NCBI RefSeq assembly: GCF_016055025.1
Contig: NZ_JAECVW010000001.1
Length of the DNA stretch: 64,000 nt
Reading direction: 5' to 3' (one strand)
Source: Thermoactinomyces intermedius
GTDB lineage: Bacteria; Bacillota; Bacilli; Thermoactinomycetales; Thermoactinomycetaceae
Shown: piece by piece, positions 7,825 to 16,627 of the stretch
How positions within the stretch are numbered: position 1 is the first letter of the stretch
Layout: the number at the start of each line of letters is the position of its first letter
Translations under genes and position numbers: made by a program
The notes under the pieces: model-generated
What the model was told of the DNA's origin: nothing
The model's database searches: none
The model's input: only the letters and a program-made list of their open reading frames with translations

Positions 7825-9639
7825 ATGAAACGAAATTGGCGAAGCATCACAGTCAGTTTGTTGTTTTTGTCCATGTTTGCCGTGATTTTGGTCCGGTTGT
7901 ACATGATTCAGATCGCCTCGGCACGGTCTTTTGAGATTGTAAATAAACAAGTGGATTTGGTCACCATGGCCCAAACGCGGCAAAACAGTGAAATTGTAAT
8001 TCAAAGCGGCCGCGGGGACATTTTGGATCGACATCAAGAAACGTTGGTCGGAGGAAACGATTGGCATTTGCTGGTTTTTCCGCAAAGTGAAGAACAGCTG
8101 GAGTTGCGGAAGGAGCAATTCAAACAGATTTCCGAATGGATCCATTATCCGTATGAGGCATTCCGGCGCCAGTTGTTGCATCTGAAGTCTCCCGTGATCT
8201 TGTCCGGCATTCGCGGGGAAGAAATCACCCTGTCCCCCTTGGAACGGAAGAGGATCGAAGCGATGAACATCCCGGGGGTGATGGTGGTGCAATCGGACCA
8301 GCGCATGACCTTAAATCAAGTGGCGGAACAAGTGATCGGACAGATTGCCCGCAGTCCGCTCCTTTTGAAAAACCGGTATCAGGAGCAAGCCAAAAACGGA
8401 AATTGGCATCCCGAATCATTCATTGGCATCTCCGGGCTTGAACAAGCTTTTGAACCATTTTTGCACGGAGAAGAAGAGCATCTTTTAATTTATACCAAGG
8501 CACGGACGGGAAAACCGTTAAACGGGGTGCAAATGAAACGAAAAGATATTCAACGCGGATCCGAGGAGCGGCCCAAAACCCTTGTCACCACATTGGACAA
8601 AGAGATTCAGCAAATGGCGGAAAACCTGTTGCAAGAGGAAAGCGTGGAGGACGGTTCGGTGGTGATTCAGGAGATCTCTTCCGGGGATATCCTGGCGATG
8701 GCCAGCCGGCCGAAAGGAAATTCGGAAAAGGAAGGGGAAAATCATTGGGAAAACCGGGCTGTGATGGAGGCAACGCCCGGATCGATCTTTAAGACCGTGG
8801 TCGCGGTGGCGGCGTTGGATCAGGGGTTGGTCCGCCCGGACACCACCTTCCATTGCAAAGGAAAATTGGATGCTTACCATTTGCGGGACAATGATCCCAA
8901 AGGGCACGGCAAAATTACGTTTGCCGAAGCTTATGCCCACTCCTGCAACATTGTGTTTGGCACCGTGGCCAAAACGCTCGGCCCTGAAAAACTGGAGGAA
9001 TATGCGAAGCGTCTGGGACTTGGGCAAAAAGTAATCTGGAACGGTAAAGTGTTTCACGACCCGTCGTTTGCGCAGTTGGAAGAAGAGCAAACGGGACTGA
9101 TTTTTGCAGATTCCACGAATAAAAAAGATGGAGGGGTTTTGGTGCAAACCGGGATCGGGCAGCGCGATGTCCGGATGACTCCGGTTCAGGCAACCAATAT
9201 GATCACTTCGGTTTTCCATCAGGGAAAAACCATGGAACCGCGTCTGGTCAAGGAAATCAAAGATGCAGAAGGGCGCACGTTATTTCGCTTTCAGGAGCAG
9301 ACCATCGAAGGGGCCAAGCCGCTCAAGCCGGAAACCGCCGCATCCGTCAAAACGCTGATGCGCCAAGTCGTCACAGACGGCACGGCTTCATCGCTTAAAA
9401 ATGCAACCTGGTCCCTGGCGGGCAAGACGGGAACGGCTCAGATCGGGGTGGACAAAGACAGGTACAACAAATGGATGATCGGTTTCGGCCCCGTGGAAAA
9501 ACCGCGTTATGCGGTGGCCGTGTTGTTGCGTTCGGTGGACGATGCCGGTGATCAAAGGGCGGTAAAAATCTTTGAAAAAGTGATGAACAATTTGGCTGAA
9601 TTGGAAAAAAAACGGGCAAAAGAGGGAAGGAATCCATAA
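7825..9639 (+). CDS. class B penicillin-binding protein (transpeptidase), PbpI-like
   Basis: A 604-residue monofunctional D,D-transpeptidase that cross-links peptidoglycan outside the membrane. It has one N-terminal membrane anchor (about 8-28) and a dimerisation domain starting GRGDILDRHQE. The transpeptidase domain has the three active-site motifs in order: SIFK (Ser about 320), SCN (about 373) and KTG (about 534). ATG 7825 is preferred over TTG 7822. It lies beside mltG; in B. subtilis pbpI lies in the same wider region, so PbpI is a reasonable guess, but other PBP2-type members cannot be excluded. Confidence 0.88.
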   Translation: MKRNWRSITVSLLFLSMFAVILVRLYMIQIASARSFEIVNKQVDLVTMAQTRQNSEIVIQSGRGDILDRHQETLVGGNDWHLLVFPQSEEQLELRKEQFKQISEWIHYPYEAFRRQLLHLKSPVILSGIRGEEITLSPLERKRIEAMNIPGVMVVQSDQRMTLNQVAEQVIGQIARSPLLLKNRYQEQAKNGNWHPESFIGISGLEQAFEPFLHGEEEHLLIYTKARTGKPLNGVQMKRKDIQRGSEERPKTLVTTLDKEIQQMAENLLQEESVEDGSVVIQEISSGDILAMASRPKGNSEKEGENHWENRAVMEATPGSIFKTVVAVAALDQGLVRPDTTFHCKGKLDAYHLRDNDPKGHGKITFAEAYAHSCNIVFGTVAKTLGPEKLEEYAKRLGLGQKVIWNGKVFHDPSFAQLEEEQTGLIFADSTNKKDGGVLVQTGIGQRDVRMTPVQATNMITSVFHQGKTMEPRLVKEIKDAEGRTLFRFQEQTIEGAKPLKPETAASVKTLMRQVVTDGTASSLKNATWSLAGKTGTAQIGVDKDRYNKWMIGFGPVEKPRYAVAVLLRSVDDAGDQRAVKIFEKVMNNLAELEKKRAKEGRNP

Positions 9640-9780
9640 AAATGCGGAAAAAAGAATAATTATTTCCGCGGGCGATGTGAAAGTTATTGGTTTCACAAGA
9701 TGTTCTTCTGGTTGTTTTGTGATTCCTATCCGATTATGATATTAGTAGTATTGTAGGTTTTAAATAAAGGAGTAGAAATC

Positions 9781-10107
9781 ATGAAAATCACCGTTAATTT
9801 ATCAAAGGCCGAACTTGATTTAATTGAAGAAGCTCTCTTGCAATATCAAAATCTTTTGCTCAAATCAAAAGATCAGGATGAAATGGTCAATGACGAGTTA
9901 AAATTGGTGCGCCGCGTTTTGGAAGAGTTTGGGATGGAGGATTTGGAGGAGAATTCCCAAGATCAACAGCAGTCCCATCAAAAGGCATTGCCGATGCCTC
10001 CGGGCGGGAACCAATATCAGCCGCCGCAGGGCCAGTACGCTTCTCCCAATCAATACCATGGTCCCAATACCTTTGTAGCTCCCAATCAATATCCATTTTC
10101 TCGTTAA
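9781..10107 (+). CDS. hypothetical protein with Gln/Pro/Asn-rich tail
   Basis: I do not recognise this 108-residue protein. Residues 1-55 form a likely helical domain (ISKAELDLIEEALLQYQNLLLKS-like composition with many acidic residues). From about 60 on it is low-complexity, rich in Gln, Pro, Asn and Tyr, with repeated PNQY motifs. An AAAGGAG site lies eight bases before the ATG. It has its own terminator and no operon partner. No signal peptide or membrane helix is seen. Confidence 0.6.
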   Translation: MKITVNLSKAELDLIEEALLQYQNLLLKSKDQDEMVNDELKLVRRVLEEFGMEDLEENSQDQQQSHQKALPMPPGGNQYQPPQGQYASPNQYHGPNTFVAPNQYPFSR

Positions 10108-10123
10108 ATGGATTCAGTAAATC

Positions 10124-10163
10124 AGCGCCTCTGATTTTCATACTCTTCAGATGGCGCTTTTAT
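10124..10163 (+). terminator. rho-independent terminator
   Basis: AGCGCC-TCTGA / TCAGA-T-GGCGCT stem with one bulged T, then TTTTATATT. Confidence 0.75.
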
Positions 10164-10232
10164 ATTGGATGCCGCAGCATGTTATGATGTACATGAATGA
10201 AGATGATTGGTGCATATGCTAAAGGGAGAAAG

Positions 10233-10514
10233 ATGATGAAGGAACAAGAAGTGAAAAACATTTTAAAAAACTTGAAAGTCGGGGAATCGACTTATTTTTC
10301 GACGTCGAAGGATGAACATAAGATTGAAGTGGAAAGAGTGTTCAAAGGTTTGGACGAAGGTTGGATGGTGATTTATCAGGGAGAGCGCAAGGTTTTCAGT
10401 GATTTGGACGAAGCTGCCCGCTTTTTGTCCCAGCATTGGGAAGTGAATATCAAAAAGCGCATGCAAAACCAATATCAGGAAATGAATGATTTGATTGATT
10501 TGGGAGAATACTGA
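10233..10514 (+). CDS. hypothetical small cytoplasmic protein
   Basis: A 93-residue protein of unknown function, starting at ATG 10233 or 10236 behind AAAGGGAGAA; an upstream in-frame ATG at 10197 lacks a ribosome site. The sequence alternates charged residues and short beta-like stretches (GESTYFSTSKDEHKIEVERVF, cut here by a turn, then EGWMVIYQGERKVFSDL) and ends in a helix. No cysteines, membrane segment or known motif is visible. A terminator follows directly. Confidence 0.6.
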   Translation: MMKEQEVKNILKNLKVGESTYFSTSKDEHKIEVERVFKGLDEGWMVIYQGERKVFSDLDEAARFLSQHWEVNIKKRMQNQYQEMNDLIDLGEY

Positions 10515-10521
10515 TCTTGAG

Positions 10522-10557
10522 AGGATTGGGGAAACAGATTCCTCAATCCTTTTTTTA
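10522..10557 (+). terminator. rho-independent terminator
   Basis: AGGATTG / CAATCCT outer stem with an inner GGAA/TTCC pairing and seven T. Confidence 0.85.
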
Positions 10558-10660
10558 TTCTCTTTGAAAAAACGCGGTTTAAAAACAGAAAAACCGGGGA
10601 ATATATCTAAATTATGAAACGGAGCATCTTTACCAGTCTGTAAATAGGAAGGATTGAAGC

Positions 10661-12187
10661 ATGAAAAAATTTACTAACGTCTTCATTATTTCAGTCATGA
10701 TTTCTTTTGCTTTTATTTTGTGGGGGGTTGTCGCCCCGAAACATATTCAGTCGGTCATGAACTGGATCCAGACTTTTTTGCAGGATAAGTTTGGTTGGTT
10801 CTATTTGTTTTCCACCACGGCCTTTTTGATCTTTTGTTTATTCCTCATTTTCAGCCGCTATGGAAACATTCGCCTCGGAAAAGATACCGATCGTCCCGAA
10901 TTCGGCACCCTTTCATGGTTTGCCATGTTATTCAGTGCCGGAATGGGGATCGGGCTGGTCTTTTGGGGAACAGCCGAGCCTTTGTCCCATCTGTATCAGC
11001 CGATCTTTGCGCAACCGGGTTCCGGTACCGCCGCCAATGATGCGATGCGTTATTCCTTCTTCCATTGGGGATTGCATCCATGGGGAATTTATGCCCTTTT
11101 GGGATTGGCACTTGCCTATGCAAACTTTCGCAAAGATGCTCCGGGATTGATCAGTCACACCTTTTATCCGCTGTTGAAAGAGAAAGTGAAGGGACCGATC
11201 GGGAAAACGATCGATATCATTTCCGTTTATGCCACGGTGTTCGGTGTGGCCACTTCCTTGGGATTGGGGGCCATTCAGATCGGCGGGGGGCTTTCTTTTG
11301 TGACGCCGCTAGAAAATAACATCCTCACCCAATTCATTGCCATTGTGATTGTGACCGGCTTGTTTATTCTCTCGGCCACCACCGGATTGAATAAAGGGAT
11401 TAAGTACTTGAGCAATATCAATATTCTGATTGCGGTATTGTTGATGTTTTTTGTTTTGTTCACGGGACCGACCAAGTTTATCATGAACTTGTTCACTTCC
11501 ACGCTGGGAGCCTATATCCAGGAGTTGCCCCGGATGAGTTTTTATTTGGGACCGTTTAATCCGCAGGCCAATGAATGGATTCAAAGTTGGACGATCTTTT
11601 ACTGGGCATGGTGGATTGCTTGGGCTCCGTTTGTCGGAACGTTTATTGCCCGCATTTCAAAAGGGCGCACAGTGCGGGAATTTGTGATCGGTGTTCTCTT
11701 GGTGCCCACCCTTTTCGGGGCATTTTGGTTCAGCGTTTTCGGGGGAACCGGACTTCACATGGAAATGTCGGACGGTATTCCGCTGTTTGAACAGATGAGC
11801 GAGCAAGGAACCGAAGTGGCTCTGTTCTCGATGCTTTCCCATTTGCCGTTGAGCGGAATCATGATTGTACTTGCCGTGATTTTGATCAGTACGTTTTTCA
11901 TTACTTCTGCCGACTCGGCAACGTTTGTGCTGGGAATGCAGACAACGGACGGGAGTTTAAACCCTTCCAACACCATCAAATGGATTTGGGGACTCATCAT
12001 TTCCGCTTCGGCTTTGATCCTGCTTTACTCCGGCGGATTGGAAGGATTGCAAATGGCATCGATTATTGCCGCTTTTCCATTTGCTTTTATCCTGATTGGC
12101 GTGGCGGGTTCCTTGTTGAAGGCATTCCGCAAGGAAGTGCCCAAAAGAAGAAGAACGGGAACCGCGAAAGGGCCGGAATCGGCGTGA
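10661..12187 (+). CDS. BCCT family glycine betaine/choline transporter, OpuD-like
   Basis: A 508-residue secondary carrier with 12 predicted membrane helices, taking up betaine-type osmolytes with sodium. Family signatures are clear: GMGIGLVFWGTAEPL near residue 90 and WTIFYWAWWIAWAPF followed by GTFIARISKGRT near 310-330, the region that forms the trimethylammonium-binding aromatic box. Length matches B. subtilis OpuD. GAAGGATTG precedes the ATG and a terminator follows the stop, so the gene is monocistronic. The exact substrate cannot be read from sequence. Confidence 0.92.
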   Translation: MKKFTNVFIISVMISFAFILWGVVAPKHIQSVMNWIQTFLQDKFGWFYLFSTTAFLIFCLFLIFSRYGNIRLGKDTDRPEFGTLSWFAMLFSAGMGIGLVFWGTAEPLSHLYQPIFAQPGSGTAANDAMRYSFFHWGLHPWGIYALLGLALAYANFRKDAPGLISHTFYPLLKEKVKGPIGKTIDIISVYATVFGVATSLGLGAIQIGGGLSFVTPLENNILTQFIAIVIVTGLFILSATTGLNKGIKYLSNINILIAVLLMFFVLFTGPTKFIMNLFTSTLGAYIQELPRMSFYLGPFNPQANEWIQSWTIFYWAWWIAWAPFVGTFIARISKGRTVREFVIGVLLVPTLFGAFWFSVFGGTGLHMEMSDGIPLFEQMSEQGTEVALFSMLSHLPLSGIMIVLAVILISTFFITSADSATFVLGMQTTDGSLNPSNTIKWIWGLIISASALILLYSGGLEGLQMASIIAAFPFAFILIGVAGSLLKAFRKEVPKRRRTGTAKGPESA

Positions 12188-12205
12188 GCAGCACGGCTTG
12201 ACATG

Positions 12206-12243
12206 AAAACCACTTCTGAATGATCTTTCAGAAGTGGTTTTTT
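12206..12243 (+). terminator. rho-independent terminator of the BCCT gene
   Basis: Long perfect stem AAAACCACTTCTGAA / TTCAGAAGTGGTTTT with T-run. Confidence 0.9.
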
Positions 12244-12372
12244 AAAACAGGAGGCGTGTGGTTGATAACAACGGAAATATGTTAGGATGAAAAAGAAACA
12301 GAATGAATTGAAAATATATTGTTAAAAAACGGAATCTTTTTTTATTCATTCCAATTAAAGGCGGTTGGTACG

Positions 12373-13578
12373 GTGCAGAAAAAAGTTTGGTTATCTTTGA
12401 TGGGAGCCGCATTTTTAATGGCCACTTCCGCTGTCGGGCCCGGATTTTTGACACAAACTTCCGTATTCACGGCCCAATTTGGCGCCAGTTTCGGTTTTGT
12501 GATCTTGGCGTCCGTTCTGCTTGACATCGGAGCCCAATTAAATATTTGGCGGCTTATTGTTGTATCGAAGAGGCGGGCGCAGGATATTGCCCATGCAGTC
12601 TGGCCGGGGCTCGGTCATGTTTTGTCGTTTTTGGTGGTGTCGGGAGGATTGGCTTTTAACATTGGCAATGTGGCTGGTGCCGGATTGGGGTTTGAAGTGT
12701 TGTTTGGTGTCGATGCGGTATGGGGAGCGGTCATCAGCGGATTGATTGCCGTGATGATTTTTTTGTCCAAAGAAGCCGGGAAAGTGATGGACCGGTTTGC
12801 CGTGCTGTTGGGATTTGTGATGATCGGGCTGACCATCTGGGTGGCGGTGGATTCGCATCCTCCCCTGGGTGAAGCCGTGGTGCGCTCGTTGGTCCCCGAT
12901 GTGCCCGTCGGGAAGTGGAATGCATTTTTTATGGCCATTGTGACCGTGGTCGGCGGATCGGTTGGCGGATATATTACCTTTGCGGGAGGGCACCGCCTTT
13001 TGGATGCCGGATTGAAAGGAATGGAGGCATTGCCGGAAACCAACCGGAGTTCGGTTTCCGGAATCATTATCACATCGGTCATGCGTTTGGTCTTGTTTTT
13101 GGCGACATTGGGCGTGGTATCCGCGGGGGGGACTTTGAGCGAAAGCAATCCGGCGGCTTCGGTGTTTCAGCTGGCCGCGGGAAAGACGGGCTATCAATTG
13201 TTCGGGTTGGTCATGTGGGCGGCAGCCATTACGTCGGTGGTGGGAGCGGCGTATACTTCCGTCTCCTTTATTCGCACTTGGCATGAAAAGATCGACCGTC
13301 ATCACCGGTGGTGGACCGTTTGTTTCATCTTGTTGTCCACAGCGGTTTTTGTGGTGGTGGGAAAACCGGTGAAAACATTGATTTTGGTGGGGACGTTGAA
13401 CGGTTTTATCCTGCCGCTTTCCCTGGCGATCATCCTGCTTGCCGCCCGCCGGAAGGAGATTGTCGGTGAATACAGACATCCGCTTTGGCTGACGGTGTTT
13501 GGTGTCCTGGTTGCCGTGATCATGACCGCCATGGGAGTGGTGGTCAGTGTGGAAGAGTTGCCGAAGTTGTGGGCATAA
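12373..13578 (+). CDS. NRAMP-related membrane transporter, YcsG-like
   Basis: A 401-residue protein with about 11 membrane helices. The N-terminal AVGPGFLTQTSVFTAQFG block corresponds to NRAMP helix 1, but the metal-binding DPGN motif is replaced by GPGF. The Met-Pro-His of helix 6 is not evident either; AGGHRLLDAG stands nearby. It is therefore likely a divergent branch like B. subtilis YcsG, and Mn/Fe transport should not be assumed. GTG 12373 with AAAGGCGG eight bases upstream is preferred over an unsupported TTG at 12319. It shares a bidirectional terminator with purU. Confidence 0.75.
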   Translation: MQKKVWLSLMGAAFLMATSAVGPGFLTQTSVFTAQFGASFGFVILASVLLDIGAQLNIWRLIVVSKRRAQDIAHAVWPGLGHVLSFLVVSGGLAFNIGNVAGAGLGFEVLFGVDAVWGAVISGLIAVMIFLSKEAGKVMDRFAVLLGFVMIGLTIWVAVDSHPPLGEAVVRSLVPDVPVGKWNAFFMAIVTVVGGSVGGYITFAGGHRLLDAGLKGMEALPETNRSSVSGIIITSVMRLVLFLATLGVVSAGGTLSESNPAASVFQLAAGKTGYQLFGLVMWAAAITSVVGAAYTSVSFIRTWHEKIDRHHRWWTVCFILLSTAVFVVVGKPVKTLILVGTLNGFILPLSLAIILLAARRKEIVGEYRHPLWLTVFGVLVAVIMTAMGVVVSVEELPKLWA

Positions 13579-13581
13579 AGC

Positions 13582-13609
13582 AAAAAATCCCCGGCAAGGG
13601 GATTTTTTA
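13582..13609. terminator. bidirectional terminator between the NRAMP-like gene and purU
   Basis: AAAATCCCC / GGGGATTTT stem, with T-runs on both strands, between two convergent stops. Confidence 0.9.
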
Positions 13610-14494
13610 TTCAAACACAATGGTTTTGTGATTGTGAACGATAATCTGGTCATTGATGTGCCATTGGACGGCCTTTGCCAGAACGATCCGCTCCAGATCG
13701 CGGCCGATCCGTTTTAAATCGGCGACATGATGGCGGTGATTGACACGGCTGACATCTTGTTCGATAATGGGGCCTTCATCCAAATCTTCCGTGACATAGT
13801 GCGCGGTGGCCCCGATGAGCTTCACTCCGCGGTTGAACGCTTGGTGATACGGTTTTCCCCCGATAAAAGCGGGCAAAAACGAGTGATGGATGTTGATGAT
13901 CTGATTCGGATAACGGTCGATGATTTTACCAGGCATAATTTGCATATAACGAGCAAGGATAAGAGTATCCACTTGGTGTTTTTCAAGCAGTTCCAGATGG
14001 ATGTCTGCGGCTTCTTCACGGTTTTCTTTGGTCACCGGGACATGATAATAAGGAATGTTGTGCGGTGTAACCAGATGTTCCATGTCCGGGTGATTGGAAA
14101 CCACCATGACAATATCGGCATTCAATTCTTTGATGCTCCAACGCCACAACAGTTCCCGCAGACAGTGGTCTTCTTTCGAGACGAAGACCGCCAGTCTTTT
14201 TCTTTCGGACGGATGCGTGATTTTCCATTCCATCCGAAACGGCTCTGCAATCAAGGAAAATTGTTGCCGGAGTTCAGCGAGCCGTCCGGTCAGGTTGTCC
14301 ATCTGAAACTGGACCCGCATAAAAAATTGTCCGCTTTCCGGATTGGTTGAAAATTGATCGGAGTGCAAGATATTGGCTCCGTTTTCATAAAGGAAATGCG
14401 TAATTGCAGCAATGATTCCTTGTTTTTCGGGGCAGGAGACGATCAGGGCCCCTTGGTTCCTATTGTCCGCTGTTTTGTTCGACGTTTGATTCAT
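13607..14494 (-). CDS. purU: formyltetrahydrofolate deformylase
   Basis: A 295-residue enzyme that hydrolyses 10-formyl-THF to formate and THF, balancing one-carbon pools. The N-terminal ACT domain starts at ALIVSCPEKQGIIAAIT. The formyltransferase-fold C-terminal half carries NIHHSFLPAF (Asn and His of the active site) and YVTEDLDEGPII (the catalytic Asp). Length is normal. The gene is alone on this strand, with its own promoter upstream and a shared terminator downstream. Confidence 0.95.
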   Translation of the reverse strand: MNQTSNKTADNRNQGALIVSCPEKQGIIAAITHFLYENGANILHSDQFSTNPESGQFFMRVQFQMDNLTGRLAELRQQFSLIAEPFRMEWKITHPSERKRLAVFVSKEDHCLRELLWRWSIKELNADIVMVVSNHPDMEHLVTPHNIPYYHVPVTKENREEAADIHLELLEKHQVDTLILARYMQIMPGKIIDRYPNQIINIHHSFLPAFIGGKPYHQAFNRGVKLIGATAHYVTEDLDEGPIIEQDVSRVNHRHHVADLKRIGRDLERIVLAKAVQWHINDQIIVHNHKTIVFE

Positions 14495-14535
14495 CCTTTT
14501 TCTCTCCTTTGGTGCTCCGTACTCATTCTTTACCT

Positions 14536-14565
14536 ACTATAGTACGTTTGTGAAAGCAATTGCAA
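14536..14565 (-). promoter_or_regulatory. promoter of purU
   Basis: Read on the minus strand: TTGCAA, an 18-base spacer and TATAGT. It sits about 40 bases upstream of the purU start. Confidence 0.65.
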
Positions 14566-14759
14566 TCATCATGAAAAAGATGGCATTGGACATCGGTTCA
14601 CCTTCGCCGGCCGGAAACAAAATAAAAATTATACGGACCGGCACTTGTCACGGATCTCAAAGACCATTATGATGGGCAAGAAAGTGCTTTGCAACTTCTC
14701 AGGTTCCGGCAGGGTCTATAGTTAGAAATTGAAACCCGTGATGGATGGGGGGACAAAAT

Positions 14760-16595
14760 ATGGAAGTGGATCATTCATTGATTTCAGTCATGGTTGTGGT
14801 CATCGTCGCATTTTTGATTCCGATCTTATTGCACCGCTTGAAATGGAACGCAATTCCGGCCGTAGTCGCAGAAATCATGGTGGGTTTGATCCTGGGAAAA
14901 AGCGGCTTGGGATGGGTGGTTGAGGACACCTGGCTGGAAATGTTATCCACGCTTGGCATTATCTTTTTAATGTTTTTAAGCGGACTGGAAATTGACTTTA
15001 ATATGATTTTAAACACGGGGAAAACAAGCGGACAGAAAGAGAACCGGGAAAATCCGCTCATGATCGGGCTGGTCAGTTTTATAAGCATTCTTCTTTTGTC
15101 TTTTGTGATCAGTTGGATCTTTAATGTTGCGGGCTTGATCAAAGATCCTTACTTTATCACTTTGATCATTTCCACCATCTCTTTGAGTGTCACCTTGCCG
15201 GTGGTGAAGGATAAAGGGATCAATAAAAAACCGCTCGGACAATCGATCCTGGTGACAGCGGTGTTTGCGGACTTTATCACCATGATTTTGTTGGCGGTTT
15301 ATGCGGCACTGAAGTCGGAAAAAGGATTTTTCAGCGTGCTGCTGTTATTGTTGTTTTTTGTGATTTTCTTTGCGGTGTACCGCATTATCCAGGCATTAAA
15401 GCCCATCCGGCTGACCGAATCCATCTCCAAAGAGACGATTTCCATCGGTACACGCGGCGTCTTTGCCTTGATTATGTTTTTTGTCGCGTTATCGGAAACG
15501 GTCGGGGCGGAAAATATTTTGGGAGCCTTTTTGGCGGGCGTTATTGTGTCGCTGTTGGGGCCGCGGGAAGATTTTGTCAGTCAATTGAATGCATTCGGGT
15601 TTGGCTTTTTAATCCCGATTTTCTTTGTGATGGTGGGTGCCAAACTGGACCTGGTTTCGCTGGTGCAAGATACCCGCGCTTTGATCATGTTTCCGCTCAT
15701 TTTGCTTGCCTTTATCTTATCCAAAGGACTTTTGGTGTTGATTTTCCGCAAGTGGTTTTCCTGGCGCGAGTCCGTCAGTTCGGGGATTTTGTTGACATCC
15801 ACCATCAGTTTGGTCATTGCCGCCGCGGCGGTCGGGATGGATCTCGGAATCATCAACAACACCATGAACACGGCGTTGATTTTGGCCGCGTCCATCACCG
15901 TGATCATTCCGCCGATTATATTCCAACAATTGTTGCCGGATGTCACCGATGAGGTGGAACGCCCGTCCGTATCCCTGGTGGGGATCAATGCCGCGACGTT
16001 GACCCTGGCGCAGGATCTGCACCGGGACGGGTATGAAGTCAAGGTTTATGGAGCGGATAAATCGAATCTGGAAGAAGAACAGCGTCCGTTTCCGATCATT
16101 CAATTGCCGGTGGTCGAAGAGGAATACCTGCAAAAGGAAAACGGATTTTCATGCGACATCATGGTTTTGTTCACGCCACATGACGAAAGGAACGTGGATT
16201 TGGCCAAAGCGGCGAAGAAACAAGGCGTTGAACGGATCATTGCCCGGGTGGAAAGCAAAGAGTTGCAGCAGTCGTTAAACAATCTGGGAATCCAGCTTAT
16301 CTCCACCTTCTTTGCCAATCAAACATTGACCAAGATTTTGATTGAACATCCGGGCTTGTTTAAACTGGTGAATCATGATAACGGAAATTTGATGGAAGTG
16401 AAACTGTTGAACCACCGTTACCATTTGGCCCGGGTCCGGGACCTGACTTTTTGGGGGGATACGTTGATTATCCGCATCCTGCGGGGAAATGAAGCCATCC
16501 TTCCTCACGGGGACACCGTGCTGGAAGTCGGGGACCGCCTCATTATCAGCGGAAGCCCCGATCACATTCACCGGTTGAGAGAAATGCTGCAATAA
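14760..16595 (+). CDS. CPA2 cation:proton antiporter with TrkA-N and TrkA-C domains
   Basis: A 611-residue membrane protein. About 12 helices form a Na+/H+-exchanger domain (residues 1-385, with LGIIFLMFLSGLEIDF and ENILGAFLAGVIVSLLGPR). A cytoplasmic RCK/TrkA-N nucleotide-binding fold follows (about 400-510) and then TrkA-C (about 525-611, ending VGDRLIISGSPDHI). Such proteins export K+ or Na+ and are often gated by ligands at the RCK domain, in some cases c-di-AMP at TrkA-C. The N-fold lacks a perfect GxGxxG, showing LVGINAATL instead, so NAD binding may be altered. ATG 14760 follows GGGGGG at good spacing. Confidence 0.88.
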   Translation: MEVDHSLISVMVVVIVAFLIPILLHRLKWNAIPAVVAEIMVGLILGKSGLGWVVEDTWLEMLSTLGIIFLMFLSGLEIDFNMILNTGKTSGQKENRENPLMIGLVSFISILLLSFVISWIFNVAGLIKDPYFITLIISTISLSVTLPVVKDKGINKKPLGQSILVTAVFADFITMILLAVYAALKSEKGFFSVLLLLLFFVIFFAVYRIIQALKPIRLTESISKETISIGTRGVFALIMFFVALSETVGAENILGAFLAGVIVSLLGPREDFVSQLNAFGFGFLIPIFFVMVGAKLDLVSLVQDTRALIMFPLILLAFILSKGLLVLIFRKWFSWRESVSSGILLTSTISLVIAAAAVGMDLGIINNTMNTALILAASITVIIPPIIFQQLLPDVTDEVERPSVSLVGINAATLTLAQDLHRDGYEVKVYGADKSNLEEEQRPFPIIQLPVVEEEYLQKENGFSCDIMVLFTPHDERNVDLAKAAKKQGVERIIARVESKELQQSLNNLGIQLISTFFANQTLTKILIEHPGLFKLVNHDNGNLMEVKLLNHRYHLARVRDLTFWGDTLIIRILRGNEAILPHGDTVLEVGDRLIISGSPDHIHRLREMLQ

Positions 16596-16625
16596 AAAAA
16601 GAGCGGTATGTTCCCGCTCTTTTTT
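16594..16625. terminator. bidirectional terminator
   Basis: AAAAGAGCGG / CCGCTCTTTT stem between the convergent antiporter and helD genes. Confidence 0.88.
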
Positions 16626-16627
16626 GT

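Noticed and set aside
9644..9696. Two hairpins after the PBP gene as a terminator
   Set aside because: GCGGAAA/TTTCCGC and GTGAAA/TTTCAC stems exist but neither has a T-run, so termination is not supported.
12538..13653. Long minus-strand reading frame opposite the NRAMP-like gene
   Set aside because: His/Arg/Gln-rich translation typical of antisense to a membrane-protein gene; it overlaps a terminator and purU.
14600..14759. Possible c-di-AMP riboswitch ahead of the CPA2 antiporter
   Set aside because: The gene type is suggestive, but I could not find the conserved ydaO-type core in the leader.
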